Positions 1 through 8,242 of a stretch of DNA of 64,000 nt are shown piece after piece; the first letter of the stretch is position 1; every line of letters starts with the position of its first letter. Location: assembly GCA_963695195.1 (NCBI GenBank), contig CAVOGE010000007.1, forward strand, positions 248,001 to 312,000, given 5' to 3'. The notes beneath the pieces were generated by a model, which worked only from the letters and a program-made list of their open reading frames with translations, ran no database searches and was not told the origin of the DNA. Position numbers and translations under genes: made by a program. The DNA comes from CF-167 sp963695195 (GTDB taxonomy: Bacteria > Chloroflexota > Limnocylindria > QHBO01).

Positions 1-2
1 CG

Positions 3-1640
3 ACGCTGCCGATCGTGGTCGGCAATTTCGAGCGGCTCTCGCTGGTGTCGCCCCTGGCCAACGTCGTGGTTGTCCCGATCGTGCCGCTGGTGATGCTGGC
101 CTGCGCCGTGGTGGCCCCGCTGGGCGTTCTCGACGCGGTGCTCCACCTTCCGCTGCTGAGCGACGCGGCCCTGTTTGTCGCCGGCGGGGGTGCGTGGCTG
201 ACCCTGCGCGTAATGATCCTGGCCGGACAGGTTGCCGCTGCGCTTCCGCTGGCGTCCATCCCGGTGAGCGCGCCACCCCTGCTCGCGGTGGCCTGGTACC
301 CCGGGCTCTGGTGGGCGGCGCGTCGCCTCGGGCGCGCCGCACCGGAGGCCCCGGCGGGTCCGGTTCCCGCCCGTCCGGTCCGGAAGGGCCGAGGCGTATC
401 ACTCCACCGGATTCGGGTCGCAGCCGCCGGCGCCGCGACGCGGGTAGCGCGCCCCGCGGTCGGTGTCGGAGCGCTCGGAACCCTGCTCGCCGTCACGGCG
501 CTCATCGGGCTGCCGGACGGGCGGCTCCACGTCATCGCGCTCGATATCGGCCAGGGTGATGCGATCCTGGTCCGCATGGCGTCCGGGGCGACGCTGCTGG
601 TCGACGGCGGCCCCGACCCGGAACTGCTCCTGCGCCGGTTGGGCGAGCGACTGCCCTGGTGGCAACGACGAATCGACATTGTGGTGCTCACCCACCCTCA
701 CGAAGACCACGTGGCAGGCCTGATAGCCGTGCTCGAGCGGTACCGGGTCGGCCTGATTCTCGAGCCCGGGCGCGACTATCCGAACCCCACCTACGACCGA
801 TTCGTCGCGCTCGCACGCGCCGAGCCCGGCGGCACCTACGCCATCGCGCGCGCTGGGCAGACCCTGCGGCTCGACGGGGTCAGCAGGCTGTCGATCCTCT
901 ATCCCACTTCGGCGGATGGAGCTGGGCCGCTCCCGGCTGGAGACATCAACAACGGATCGGTCGTGGCGGAGCTGCGCAGCGGCGACTTCCGCGCGCTGCT
1001 CACCGGCGACGCCGAGATGCCCGTTGAGGAGGTGCTTCTGGCGCGCGGAGCAGTGGGCGTCGTTGACCTTTTGAAGATCGGCCACCACGGGTCAACGTCG
1101 AGCACCGGCGAGGCCTTCCTGGCTGCCCTCCGACCCGGGGTGGCGCTGATCTCGGTGGGCGCCGACAACGAGTACGGCCACCCGCACGCAGCGACCCTGG
1201 AGCACCTGGCTGCGGTCGACGGGCTGGACGTGTACCGGACCGACCTCGAGGGGAGCGTGGAGGTGGTCAGCGACGGGACCGCATACCGGGTGCAAACGGC
1301 CGCCGGAGCGGGAGCCTGGCGGCGCACCGACTCGCAGCACGCACTCGCCGGTCGGCTCCCGCCACCGGCCGGCGGCGGGACGGTTAGCATCGGTCCATGG
1401 CTGTGCCCACTCTCGCCGAGGCCACCGAGTTCCTCGAGTCGTTCGCCCTGCCGGACGGGATCGTGGTCCATGCCCGCGGCGTCAGCCGCGTGGCGGCCGA
1501 GGCGGCACGCCTCCTGGTCGCGAGCGGCGTGGACGCGGATTCGCACCTCGTCGAGGTCGCCGCCCTCCTGCACGACATCGACAAGCCGATCACTCGGGAA
1601 TCCGGCGCGGAGCACGGCACGCTTGCCGCAACGTGGCTGA
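3..1640 (+). CDS. comEC: ComEC/Rec2 DNA-uptake channel, C-terminal part (5' end outside window)
   Basis: Inner-membrane channel that passes single-stranded DNA into the cytoplasm during natural transformation. The frame is open from the first bases of the window, so the N-terminal part is missing. The visible part starts inside the hydrophobic Competence domain (first ~110 codons). A linker follows, then a metallo-beta-lactamase-like domain with THPHEDHVAG (about nt 688-717), GDAE, GHHGSTSST (about nt 1080-1110) and SVGADNEYGHPH. Family members normally end near nt 1320. Here the frame stays open to 1640 and overlaps the next gene by 244 nt with a Ser/Arg-rich tail that looks like out-of-frame shadow. 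comEC close to holA is a common bacterial order. Confidence 0.9.
   Translation, partial: TLPIVVGNFERLSLVSPLANVVVVPIVPLVMLACAVVAPLGVLDAVLHLPLLSDAALFVAGGGAWLTLRVMILAGQVAAALPLASIPVSAPPLLAVAWYPGLWWAARRLGRAAPEAPAGPVPARPVRKGRGVSLHRIRVAAAGAATRVARPAVGVGALGTLLAVTALIGLPDGRLHVIALDIGQGDAILVRMASGATLLVDGGPDPELLLRRLGERLPWWQRRIDIVVLTHPHEDHVAGLIAVLERYRVGLILEPGRDYPNPTYDRFVALARAEPGGTYAIARAGQTLRLDGVSRLSILYPTSADGAGPLPAGDINNGSVVAELRSGDFRALLTGDAEMPVEEVLLARGAVGVVDLLKIGHHGSTSSTGEAFLAALRPGVALISVGADNEYGHPHAATLEHLAAVDGLDVYRTDLEGSVEVVSDGTAYRVQTAAGAGAWRRTDSQHALAGRLPPPAGGGTVSIGPWLCPLSPRPPSSSSRSPCRTGSWSMPAASAAWRPRRHASWSRAAWTRIRTSSRSPPSCTTSTSRSLGNPARSTARLPQRG
1385..1390 (+). promoter_or_regulatory. -10 box of leaderless promoter for the HD-domain gene
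   Basis: TAGCAT followed by 6 nt and then the ATG at 1397. It lies inside the 3' end of the comEC frame. No clear -35 box is seen. The same spacing recurs across the window. Confidence 0.45.
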
Positions 1641-1960
1641 CCGAGCGCGGCTGGGGCGAGCTGGCGGCACCGGTCGCCTCGCACCCGGTCACCTGCCTGC
1701 TCGACGCGGGGCGCTTTCCGAGCGGCTGGGCATCGGTGACGGTCTCGGTTGCCGACCGGCATGTCGCGCAGGAGTTCGTGACCACCGACCAGCGGATCGA
1801 CGACCAGGCGACCCGCTATCCGCAGTACCGCGCATCGCTCGATGCGGCGCGGGCGCCGGCGCACGCGCTCGAGGCGGTCCTCGCCGCGGCGGTGGGGATG
1901 AGCGTGAACGACCTCGTGGCGCGCCTGCGTGCCGCGTGGGTGGCAGGTGCGCCCCGATGA
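1397..1960 (+). CDS. HD-domain (metal-dependent phosphohydrolase-like) protein
   Basis: 187-residue HD-superfamily protein. Visible ligands are H25 (VVHARGVSRVA), the H59-D60 pair in LLHDIDKP, and later histidines in AEHGT and SHPVTC. These fit a small HDIG-type phosphohydrolase acting on a nucleotide or phosphate ester, but the substrate cannot be read from sequence. The ATG at 1397 is chosen because a -10 box sits 6 nt upstream and the HD fold begins directly after it. The stop overlaps the holA start as ATGA, so the two are translationally coupled. Its position between comEC and holA does not reveal a function. Confidence 0.75.
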   Translation: MAVPTLAEATEFLESFALPDGIVVHARGVSRVAAEAARLLVASGVDADSHLVEVAALLHDIDKPITRESGAEHGTLAATWLTERGWGELAAPVASHPVTCLLDAGRFPSGWASVTVSVADRHVAQEFVTTDQRIDDQATRYPQYRASLDAARAPAHALEAVLAAAVGMSVNDLVARLRAAWVAGAPR

Positions 1961-2991
1961 CCGCTTCGCTGATCCTCGTCCACGGGGACGACTCGTTCGG
2001 CATCGACCAGGCGCTGGCCGCGTTTGCGGATCGGTCCGGCGTTGTCGGCAGCGCCGAAATCGTCGCTGAGCGAACGCCCGACGAGCCCGCGATCGACCGT
2101 GCGCGGTTGGAATCGGCCTCGGTCGGGCTGTTCGGGGCGCGTCTCGCGATCTTGCGTCAGCCGCTGCGCGCCGCGGGCCGCTCGACCGCCGCGTCGGACA
2201 AGCTGCTCTCGCTGGTCGAGTCGCTGCCCGATGGCGCCGCCCTGGCGCTTGCGGAACTCCGCCCGTCGCGCGATGCAAACAAGCCGCCCGCGCTGCTGAG
2301 GCGCCTCGCCGACGCGGTCATCGAGCGTGGTGGGACGGTCGAGGAGCGGATCGCGCCGCGGCGGGCCGAGATGAGCGGTTGGATTCGTGCACAGGCAGGG
2401 CGGCTCGCCATTCAGATAGAGCCGCGTGCCGCGGCGTTGCTGGCCGAGCGGGTGGGCGGGGCCGCCTGGGAGAGCGACATCGAGCGCGGAGAACAGACCC
2501 GTGTCGCCGACAGCGAGCTGCGGAAGCTGGCGACCTATGCCCTCGGGAGGCCGATAACGGCCGCGGACGTCGAGGCGCTCGTGACCGATACGAGACCGGC
2601 GAGCCTATTCGCCATCACCAACGCCATCGACCGGCGCGAGCCCGACGCGGCCGCCAAGGCCGTCGAGCGCGCGATTGCGGAGGGGCAGCCGGTGCTGCGC
2701 ATCATGGCCTCGCTGGCCGGACGCGTCTCCGACCTGATCGTGGCCCGCGACCTGGTGGCGGCTCGCGCGCCAGCGGCCGAGCTGACACGCCGCGTGGCAC
2801 GCGGCAACGCACGGATGGCGAGCCATATCGTCGAGGCTGCCGGGCGATACACCGCGGCGGAGCTGGAGGCGATGCTGCAGGGCCTGTTCGAGGCGGACCT
2901 GGCGATCAAGTCGAACACGATGGCCGAAGAAGCGGCGCTGGTGGCGTGGATCGGCGAGCATCTGCTCGCCACGCGCCGAACCGGCGGCTGA
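1957..2991 (+). CDS. holA: DNA polymerase III subunit delta
   Basis: Clamp-loader delta subunit, which opens the beta clamp and helps load it on primed DNA. The 344-residue protein has the family layout: an N-terminal AAA-like domain opening with SLILVHGDDSF, a middle region with ALALAELRPSR, the ESDIERGEQ...ELRKLATYALGRPITAADVEALV segment, and the C-terminal collar domain ending GEHLLATRR. Length matches the family (about 330-345). The start overlaps the preceding stop (ATGA at 1957-1960). A frame open upstream to 1633 is a shadow of the HD gene. It is convergent with the next gene, with 6 nt between the stops. Confidence 0.9.
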   Translation: MTASLILVHGDDSFGIDQALAAFADRSGVVGSAEIVAERTPDEPAIDRARLESASVGLFGARLAILRQPLRAAGRSTAASDKLLSLVESLPDGAALALAELRPSRDANKPPALLRRLADAVIERGGTVEERIAPRRAEMSGWIRAQAGRLAIQIEPRAAALLAERVGGAAWESDIERGEQTRVADSELRKLATYALGRPITAADVEALVTDTRPASLFAITNAIDRREPDAAAKAVERAIAEGQPVLRIMASLAGRVSDLIVARDLVAARAPAAELTRRVARGNARMASHIVEAAGRYTAAELEAMLQGLFEADLAIKSNTMAEEAALVAWIGEHLLATRRTGG

Positions 2992-2997
2992 ATCGGG

Positions 2998-3348
2998 CTA
3001 GGCGGCGCCGGCGCGGAGGACCCGATCGCTCTGAATGGCGAAGGTGCACTGCGCATCGCCGAGCCCCAGGATCCCTATCAGCTGCCGGTCCACGTACAGC
3101 TGGCGGCACGGGACGCAGAGAGCGCCAGGGATGGCGAAGAAGAGCCGCTCATCGGATCCGCCTTCACGGAAGGTGGTGTCGAAGACGCTGGTCAACAGGC
3201 TTCCGCCGCAGAACTGGCAGGACGACCCCTCACTGGAGAATGCCGCGTGCCCGGTGGCAGGCACCGCGGGGCGATACGGCGCTGGCCGCGATCCACGATC
3301 CGGATCGGGCTCAGGGGCGGACGCGAAACTATCGACGAACTCGGCCAT
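2998..3348 (-). CDS. Small zinc-ribbon protein of unknown function
   Basis: 116-residue protein with two CxxC knuckles, CQFC (in SSCQFCGGSLLTS) and CVPC (in GALCVPCRQLYVD), separated by about 35 residues, which suggests one structural zinc. The N-terminal ~45 residues are low complexity (Pro, Asp, Arg). The ATG at 3348 (MAEFVDSF) is preferred over the longer open frame, whose extra N-terminus is Arg/Pro-rich and overlaps the rsfS end. It lies 86 nt downstream of rsfS and may be read from the obg-nadD-rsfS unit if the hairpin between them does not terminate fully. I do not recognise a named family. Confidence 0.6.
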   Translation of the reverse strand: MAEFVDSFASAPEPDPDRGSRPAPYRPAVPATGHAAFSSEGSSCQFCGGSLLTSVFDTTFREGGSDERLFFAIPGALCVPCRQLYVDRQLIGILGLGDAQCTFAIQSDRVLRAGAA

Positions 3349-3391
3349 GCGCCGAGGATGGGTTGACGACCCCGCCACCTCAATAGGAGGA

Positions 3392-3427
3392 CGGGGTACT
3401 CGCCACTGGTACTCAGGCAGTACCCCG
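3392..3427 (-). terminator. Hairpin downstream of rsfS
   Basis: Nine perfect pairs, CGGGGTACT with AGTACCCCG, around an 18-nt loop that repeats GGTACT. On the minus strand it lies just after the rsfS stop and is followed by TCCTCCTATTG rather than a clean T run. It is either a weak terminator or a structured leader of the zinc-ribbon gene. Confidence 0.4.
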
Positions 3428-3434
3428 AGGGCCG

Positions 3435-3890
3435 TCAGACGACGCGGACCACCTGGGTGGCGTTGCTCCACAGGCGCTCCAGCCCATAGAACTCGCGCTC
3501 GTCGGGAGCGAAGACATGCACGATCACGCTGCCGTAATCGAGGAGCACCCAACGGGCGGCCCCCTTCCCCTCTGCGCCAAGCGCGCGGATCCCGTCGTCG
3601 CGCAGCGCTCCGACGATCGCGTTGGCGAGCAGCTGGACCTGCCGGTCGGTGCGGCCGCTGCAGATGACGAAATAGTCGGCCATGGTCGTCACCTCTGCCG
3701 TGCGCAACATCACGACGTCGACTGCCTTTCGGTCGCTGGCTAGCTCGACGATGCGATGCGCGAGGTCGGCCGGCTCGATTCCGGGCGCGGATTCAGCCAC
3801 CGGCTCCGCCGGTGCTGCCCGCTGCGCCTTTCCGCTGCCTGCCAGATCGTCCTCCGCTTGCTTCGGAACCGTGCTCGCTCGGCGTATCAC
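3435..3890 (-). CDS. rsfS: Ribosome silencing factor RsfS
   Basis: Binds ribosomal protein uL14 and blocks joining of 30S and 50S subunits in slow growth. The family core runs from about residue 40 (DLAHRIVELASDRKAVDVVMLRT) through TTMADYFVICSGRTDRQVQLLANAI to GSVIVHVFAPDEREFYGLERLW near the end. At 151 residues it has an N-terminal extension of about 35 residues rich in Ala/Glu/Pro compared with typical 105-120-residue members. The GTG at 3890 overlaps the nadD stop as GTGA. It is the last gene of the canonical obg-nadD-rsfS group. Confidence 0.92.
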   Translation of the reverse strand: MIRRASTVPKQAEDDLAGSGKAQRAAPAEPVAESAPGIEPADLAHRIVELASDRKAVDVVMLRTAEVTTMADYFVICSGRTDRQVQLLANAIVGALRDDGIRALGAEGKGAARWVLLDYGSVIVHVFAPDEREFYGLERLWSNATQVVRVV

Positions 3891-4594
3891 GAACGCTCGG
3901 AGCGGCGGTAGATGCCGCGGTCATGGATGAGTTCCTCGACGGCCCTCGGCACAAGGTAGCGGATGGAGCGCCCCGACGCCACGCGGCGCCTGATCTCGGA
4001 ACTGCTGACATCGAGCGATGGTCCGCTCAGCAGGTGGATCCGGCGAGCCGCCGCACCGAAGCGCTCGACCAGCGAACGACGCTCGGGGAGTGGCGTGCCG
4101 GGCCTCGGCCCCACCGCCCACTCGGCGAGATCAAGCAGGCGGTCCGGCTCGCGCCAGGTATCGATCGCCGCCAGCTGATCGGCGGCCATGACCAGGACGA
4201 GCCGCACTCCCGCGCCATGGGTCGCCTGAAGCTCCGCCACCGAGTCGACCGTATAGGACGGGCCGGGCCGCTCCATCTCGATCAGTGAGAGTTCGAGGAG
4301 CGGGTCGCCGGAGATGGCCAGGCGCGTCATCAGCACGCGATCGGCGGCATTGCTGACGCGGCGGGCGCCCTTGTGCGGAGGCCTGGCGGACGGCATGAGC
4401 AGCACTCGATCAAGCCCCAGCTCATCGGCGGCGAGGGTGGCGAGCCACAGGTGCCCAAGGTGGGGCGGATCGAAGGTGCCGCCGAGGACGCCGATGCGCC
4501 GAGCGGCAGCGGTCTCCTCGGGGCGAGCCGGCTCCGCGATGGGGGCCGCCGCCGGCGCCGTTGGTGCAACGCGAACCGGTGCCGCGGCGCTCAC
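3887..4594 (-). CDS. nadD: Nicotinate-nucleotide adenylyltransferase
   Basis: Transfers AMP from ATP to nicotinate mononucleotide in NAD synthesis. The nucleotidyltransferase signature GTFDPPHLGH is at residues 39-48, and the C-terminal SSSEIRRR motif is present near residue 205. The first ~30 residues are an Ala/Pro/Glu-rich extension before the conserved RRIGVLGGTF. The GTG start at 4594 is chosen because it overlaps the obg stop as GTGA; the longer open frame upstream is antisense-like shadow of obg. Length is 235 aa against a usual 200-215. It overlaps rsfS downstream in the same way. Confidence 0.92.
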   Translation of the reverse strand: MSAAAPVRVAPTAPAAAPIAEPARPEETAAARRIGVLGGTFDPPHLGHLWLATLAADELGLDRVLLMPSARPPHKGARRVSNAADRVLMTRLAISGDPLLELSLIEMERPGPSYTVDSVAELQATHGAGVRLVLVMAADQLAAIDTWREPDRLLDLAEWAVGPRPGTPLPERRSLVERFGAAARRIHLLSGPSLDVSSSEIRRRVASGRSIRYLVPRAVEELIHDRGIYRRSERS

Positions 4595-5889
4595 CAGTCG
4601 TCGCCCCACTCGAGCTCGGTCGGCCCGATGCGGACCGTGCTGCCGGCATGGGCACCGAGCCGGCGCAGCTCGGCGTCGATGCCCATCCGCTCCAGCGTCC
4701 GCTGAAATCGCTCGCGCGACTCTTCGTTCTCGAAGTCGGTCCGTGCCGCCGTGCGTTCCACTCGACGACCGAGGATGCGGAGCGCTCCGTCCTCGGCGAT
4801 CACCTGCCAGCCTGACTCGAGTGGATCGAATCGGTGCACGCGTACCTCGGCCGGTGGCGGGCTCTCGGCAGCCTGGGTCGCCGCGTCGCCCAGAGCCGCA
4901 TCGATCGCCCCACGCAACTCGTCGAGGCCAGTGCCGTCGTGTGCGGAGACGGCGATCGGCTCGAATCCGTCTGCCCGCAGCGCCGCGCGCACGGACGGCC
5001 ACGCCGCCGCGGCGGCGGCAATGTCCTGCTTGGTGACCACCATCGGCATCGGTCGCTCGAGGAGCGTGGCGTCGTGCTCGGCGAGCTCGTTGGCGACCTG
5101 GCGCCATTCGGCGGCCGGATCGGCTGCAGCACCGTTCACCACTGCCACGAGCACGCGGGTTCGCTCTGCGTGGCGCAGGAACCCGTGGCCGAGGCCGCGA
5201 CCCTCTGACGCTCCCTCGATCAGGCCGGGCAGGTCCGCGATGACTGCCGCTCGCTCATCATCGAGCGCGATCACGCCCAGGTTCGGGCTGATGGTGGTGA
5301 AGGCATAGGCGCCGACCTTCGGCGTGGCCGCGGTGAGGGCAGCCAGCAGGGTCGACTTCCCCGCGTTCGGGGCGCCGATCAGCCCGATATCGGCGATCAG
5401 CTTCAGCTCCAGGTCGAGCCAGTGCGACTCGCCCGGCTCCCCCTTCTCGGCGTGGGTCGGCGCGCGATGGGTGGGCGTGGCGAAGTGCACGTTGCCACGG
5501 CCGCCCCGGCGACCAGCCGCGACGACCAGGCGCTCGCCGGGGACGAGCAGCTCGCCGAGCCACGCGCCGGGGCCGGCGCCGGCGGCATCCGCGGGCAGAC
5601 GGCGGACCACCGTGCCCGGGGGGACCGTCAGGACCACGTCGGGTGCGTTCCGCCCGTGCGAACGGCGCCCGGAGCCTCGGCCCCCGGGACGCGCCCGGTG
5701 GTGGGGATGCTGGCGAAGGTCGCCGAGCGTGGTCTGCCCCGCATCGGCCACCAGGATCACGTCGCCGCCCCTGCCGCCGTCGCCACCGTCCGGGCCGCCC
5801 CGTGGAACGTGCGCCTCCCGGCGGAACGAGGATGCTCCGTCGCCGCCGGCGCCGGACTCGACGAAGATGCGGACATGGTCAGCGAACAT
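4591..5889 (-). CDS. obg: GTPase Obg/CgtA
   Basis: Essential GTPase in 50S maturation and stringent control. The Gly-rich Obg fold comes first (residues 1-160, with GGPDGGDGGRGG). Then comes the G domain with G1 GAPNAGKST (172-180), the G2/switch segment AFTTISPNLG, G3 DLPGLIEGASEGRG and G4 VTKQD. The C-terminal OCT domain follows (about 350-432, with HRFDPLESGWQVIAEDG and the end MGIDAELRRLGAHAGSTVRIG). Length of 432 aa is normal. The ATG start has a -10 box 9 nt upstream. First gene of obg-nadD-rsfS, each pair overlapping by 4 nt. Confidence 0.96.
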   Translation of the reverse strand: MFADHVRIFVESGAGGDGASSFRREAHVPRGGPDGGDGGRGGDVILVADAGQTTLGDLRQHPHHRARPGGRGSGRRSHGRNAPDVVLTVPPGTVVRRLPADAAGAGPGAWLGELLVPGERLVVAAGRRGGRGNVHFATPTHRAPTHAEKGEPGESHWLDLELKLIADIGLIGAPNAGKSTLLAALTAATPKVGAYAFTTISPNLGVIALDDERAAVIADLPGLIEGASEGRGLGHGFLRHAERTRVLVAVVNGAAADPAAEWRQVANELAEHDATLLERPMPMVVTKQDIAAAAAAWPSVRAALRADGFEPIAVSAHDGTGLDELRGAIDAALGDAATQAAESPPPAEVRVHRFDPLESGWQVIAEDGALRILGRRVERTAARTDFENEESRERFQRTLERMGIDAELRRLGAHAGSTVRIGPTELEWGDDW

Positions 5890-5898
5890 CGGAACTCG

Positions 5899-5904
5899 AT
5901 GATA
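5899..5904 (-). promoter_or_regulatory. -10 box of leaderless promoter for obg
   Basis: TATCAT on the minus strand, 9 nt before the obg ATG, within the 74-nt gap downstream of the M23 peptidase gene. No good -35 match. Confidence 0.5.
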
Positions 5905-5963
5905 GCAACGGCTCGACCCCGGTCCGGAGGGGGCGCCGGTGCGCGGCCGGCAGGCGGATCGGT

Positions 5964-6704
5964 CTAGAGGTAGCGCAGGGGGTTGATGAAGACCCCGTTG
6001 ACGATAACCGCGAAGTGCACGTGCGGCCCGGTGCAGGTGCCGGTACAGCCGACCGCGGCGATCGTCTGACCGGCGGTCACCACGGCGCCCGCCTGGACCG
6101 ACATCGATCCCAGGTGGTTGTACACGGTCTGGACGCCGTTGCCGTGGTCGATCTGGACGACGTAGCCGCCGCCGTTGTTGCGCCAGCCAGACCAGGTGAC
6201 GGTCCCGTCGGCGGCGGCGATGACCGGGCTGCCCGCCGGCTTGGAGATATCGAGGGCGAGGTGGTACGAGGAGTAGTACTGGCTGATCTTGCCGCCCGGC
6301 ACCGGCCAGAGGAGCATCCCGTTCCCGACGATCGGCGCTGGCGCCGGCGCGGCCGCTGCCTTGAAGACAGGCGCGGGCGGTGGGGCGACCGGGGTGGGCA
6401 GCGGCGTCGGATCGGGCTCATACCGCGTGGACCTGCGGGAGAGCTCCGGCTCGTCGGCGACTGGATCTGGCACGAGGTCGAAACTGACCGAACGGGCCAC
6501 AAGGGGCTCCCCGTCGGCACCGCGGGCGACCCCGATCAGGTTGAACGGGAATCCGCGATCAAAGGCTGCATCGGCGCCACCGAGAGCCCGCAGACCGAAG
6601 GCGGCGCTCAACACCACCAGGCCGATGACGGCGAGGTGGGCGAGGGCTCTCGACGGTGGGCGCGAGTCGGTCGAACGGCGCGATGGCAACCGTTGATCAG
6701 GCAA
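5964..6704 (-). CDS. Membrane-anchored M23 family metallopeptidase
   Basis: Predicted zinc endopeptidase acting on peptidoglycan outside the membrane. One N-terminal membrane segment (about residues 24-42, LAHLAVIGLVVLSAAFGLRA), a Pro-rich linker, and a C-terminal LytM domain carrying YHLALDISKPAG (HxxxD) and GPHVHFAV (HxH) as zinc ligands. Length is 246 aa. It lies downstream of the amidase gene in the same direction with a 148-nt gap that holds its own promoter. The pairing with an amidase suggests a cell-wall remodelling group. Substrate bond specificity is not visible. Confidence 0.88.
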   Translation of the reverse strand: MPDQRLPSRRSTDSRPPSRALAHLAVIGLVVLSAAFGLRALGGADAAFDRGFPFNLIGVARGADGEPLVARSVSFDLVPDPVADEPELSRRSTRYEPDPTPLPTPVAPPPAPVFKAAAAPAPAPIVGNGMLLWPVPGGKISQYYSSYHLALDISKPAGSPVIAAADGTVTWSGWRNNGGGYVVQIDHGNGVQTVYNHLGSMSVQAGAVVTAGQTIAAVGCTGTCTGPHVHFAVIVNGVFINPLRYL

Positions 6705-6808
6705 TAGGGACGCTCCCGCGGGTCAGTGCTTGTTCTCTATCTGCCCGACCCCGCTCCGTACCCTCCCGATTCCCGGCGCCGAGGAATCGGCCGAAGTCGT
6801 GCGGGCGG

Positions 6809-6838
6809 ATGCTAGCAGCGCGCGTCAAGCCGGGTCAA
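6809..6838 (-). promoter_or_regulatory. Sigma70-like promoter upstream of the M23 peptidase gene
   Basis: On the minus strand TTGACC (6833-6838), an 18-nt spacer, then TAGCAT (6809-6814). It predicts a leader of about 95 nt before the peptidase ATG. It is the best -35/-10 pair in this part of the window. Confidence 0.45.
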
Positions 6839-6852
6839 ATGCGGCGGCAGTG

Positions 6853-8229
6853 TCAGGGAGCCTCAGCTGCCAGCTGCAGCGGCGCCACCCCTCGATCGGT
6901 CCATGCCCCAGACCCATCGGCCAGAGTGACCCACAGTATCTGGCGTCCTGCGATGTCCGGGGTCGCCAACGTGACCCGGAGCTCGACCGATTCCCCCGGA
7001 GCAAGCGCCGGCACCGCCACGCCGAACGACTCGAGCGCCTCGGGCGCCGAGCGCAGGTACGGCTGATCGCTGGCCGACCAACCGCCCATGAGCTGGAGGC
7101 CGGTAGGCCAGGTTTCCGTCCCGGTGTTCGTCAGCCGGATCGGCAGGCCGTCGGTCGCCAGCAACTTCAGCGGCGGCGCCCAGTACGGAGGCCCGAGCCC
7201 CTCGACCGCGTGCGAAACCGTGCCTGCCGACCCGTTGGGACTCAGTGCGTCATAGCGGACGGAGATCGGTCGATCGGCGAGGTAGCCGGCCAGGCCGTCG
7301 AAGATGCCCGCGGCCGCTGCCGCCTGCCCGGCGGCGGTCCCGAGCAGCTCGTGCTCCTCCGCGAGGGTGATCGAGCCGACCTCGGTCAGCACCCCGGGCA
7401 TCAGGATGCCGCGGGTCGGCTGCTTGCGCACGTCCGGCCGCTCCTCGGTGGGCACGAACAGCGGCGCTCCGATGATGTAGAAGTTGACCGGCTCTACGCC
7501 GCGATCCTGGCGGTCGTAGGTGGCCACGCCTGCCACCGCGTCGACCACCCCGTCCTGGACAAGGTGGCCGAGCCGAAAACCGGCCGTGGGGCCCCACGGA
7601 ACCTCATCGGTGTAGTAGGTCAGCGTGGCGGCGGCCTCCACGACGACCCCGTTCGCCACCAGCGAATTGATGTGAATGCTGACCAGCAGGTCGGCGCGCG
7701 ACAGGTTGACCAGGTCGATCCGCGCCTGGAGCTCGTCACGCGTTCGAGTGGCGCCGGTGTCGTCGAAGCCCGCCTCCCCGTCGCCGTTCACGTCGCGCCA
7801 GGGCGGGCCGTTGCAACCGAGATCCGGATAGTCGTCACCTGCCAGCGCGGAGTCATCGGTGCGGGTCATCACCACGGTGATCCCCTGCGCCTCGAGCAGG
7901 CCCTGCAACTCGTTCGCGATGGCGAGGGTCATCGTCTTCTCGCTGAATTCCACGCCTCGGCGCTCCGGATCGGGTACGCCCCAGTCGAGGCAGCCGCCGT
8001 GCCCCGGGTCGATCGCCACCACGATGGCTCCAGGGTTCGGCCCGTAGACCGTGCTCGTCGAACCGGGTGCGGGCACCACGTCGCCAACGCCGGGGGTCGG
8101 CTCCGGGGTCGGCGACGGCTGGACCGATACGGACGGCGAGGTGCTCGGGCTAACCGGCGCAGTGCAGGCAGCCACTACGAGGCCGGCGCCGATGAGCGCG
8201 GCGAGTCCCCTCCGCGCGGCGCGGGTCAT
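6853..8229 (-). CDS. Lipoprotein N-acetylmuramoyl-L-alanine amidase
   Basis: Predicted to cleave the amide bond between muramic acid and the stem peptide. The N-terminus is a lipoprotein signal with the lipobox cysteine at residue 22 (VVAACT), followed by a Ser/Pro/Thr linker. The Amidase_3 domain (about 68-300) shows AIDPGHGG, an FSEKTMTLAIANEL glutamate and VSIHINS, which carry the zinc ligands. From about 330 to the end is a beta-rich, NEW1/CARDB-like domain (FGVAVPALAPGESVELRVTL) probably used for binding. The 458-aa gene sits 13 nt downstream of rho in the same direction, so it may be partly read through from rho. Confidence 0.88.
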   Translation of the reverse strand: MTRAARRGLAALIGAGLVVAACTAPVSPSTSPSVSVQPSPTPEPTPGVGDVVPAPGSTSTVYGPNPGAIVVAIDPGHGGCLDWGVPDPERRGVEFSEKTMTLAIANELQGLLEAQGITVVMTRTDDSALAGDDYPDLGCNGPPWRDVNGDGEAGFDDTGATRTRDELQARIDLVNLSRADLLVSIHINSLVANGVVVEAAATLTYYTDEVPWGPTAGFRLGHLVQDGVVDAVAGVATYDRQDRGVEPVNFYIIGAPLFVPTEERPDVRKQPTRGILMPGVLTEVGSITLAEEHELLGTAAGQAAAAAGIFDGLAGYLADRPISVRYDALSPNGSAGTVSHAVEGLGPPYWAPPLKLLATDGLPIRLTNTGTETWPTGLQLMGGWSASDQPYLRSAPEALESFGVAVPALAPGESVELRVTLATPDIAGRQILWVTLADGSGAWTDRGVAPLQLAAEAP

Positions 8230-8242
8230 GCGGGGCGAGCGA

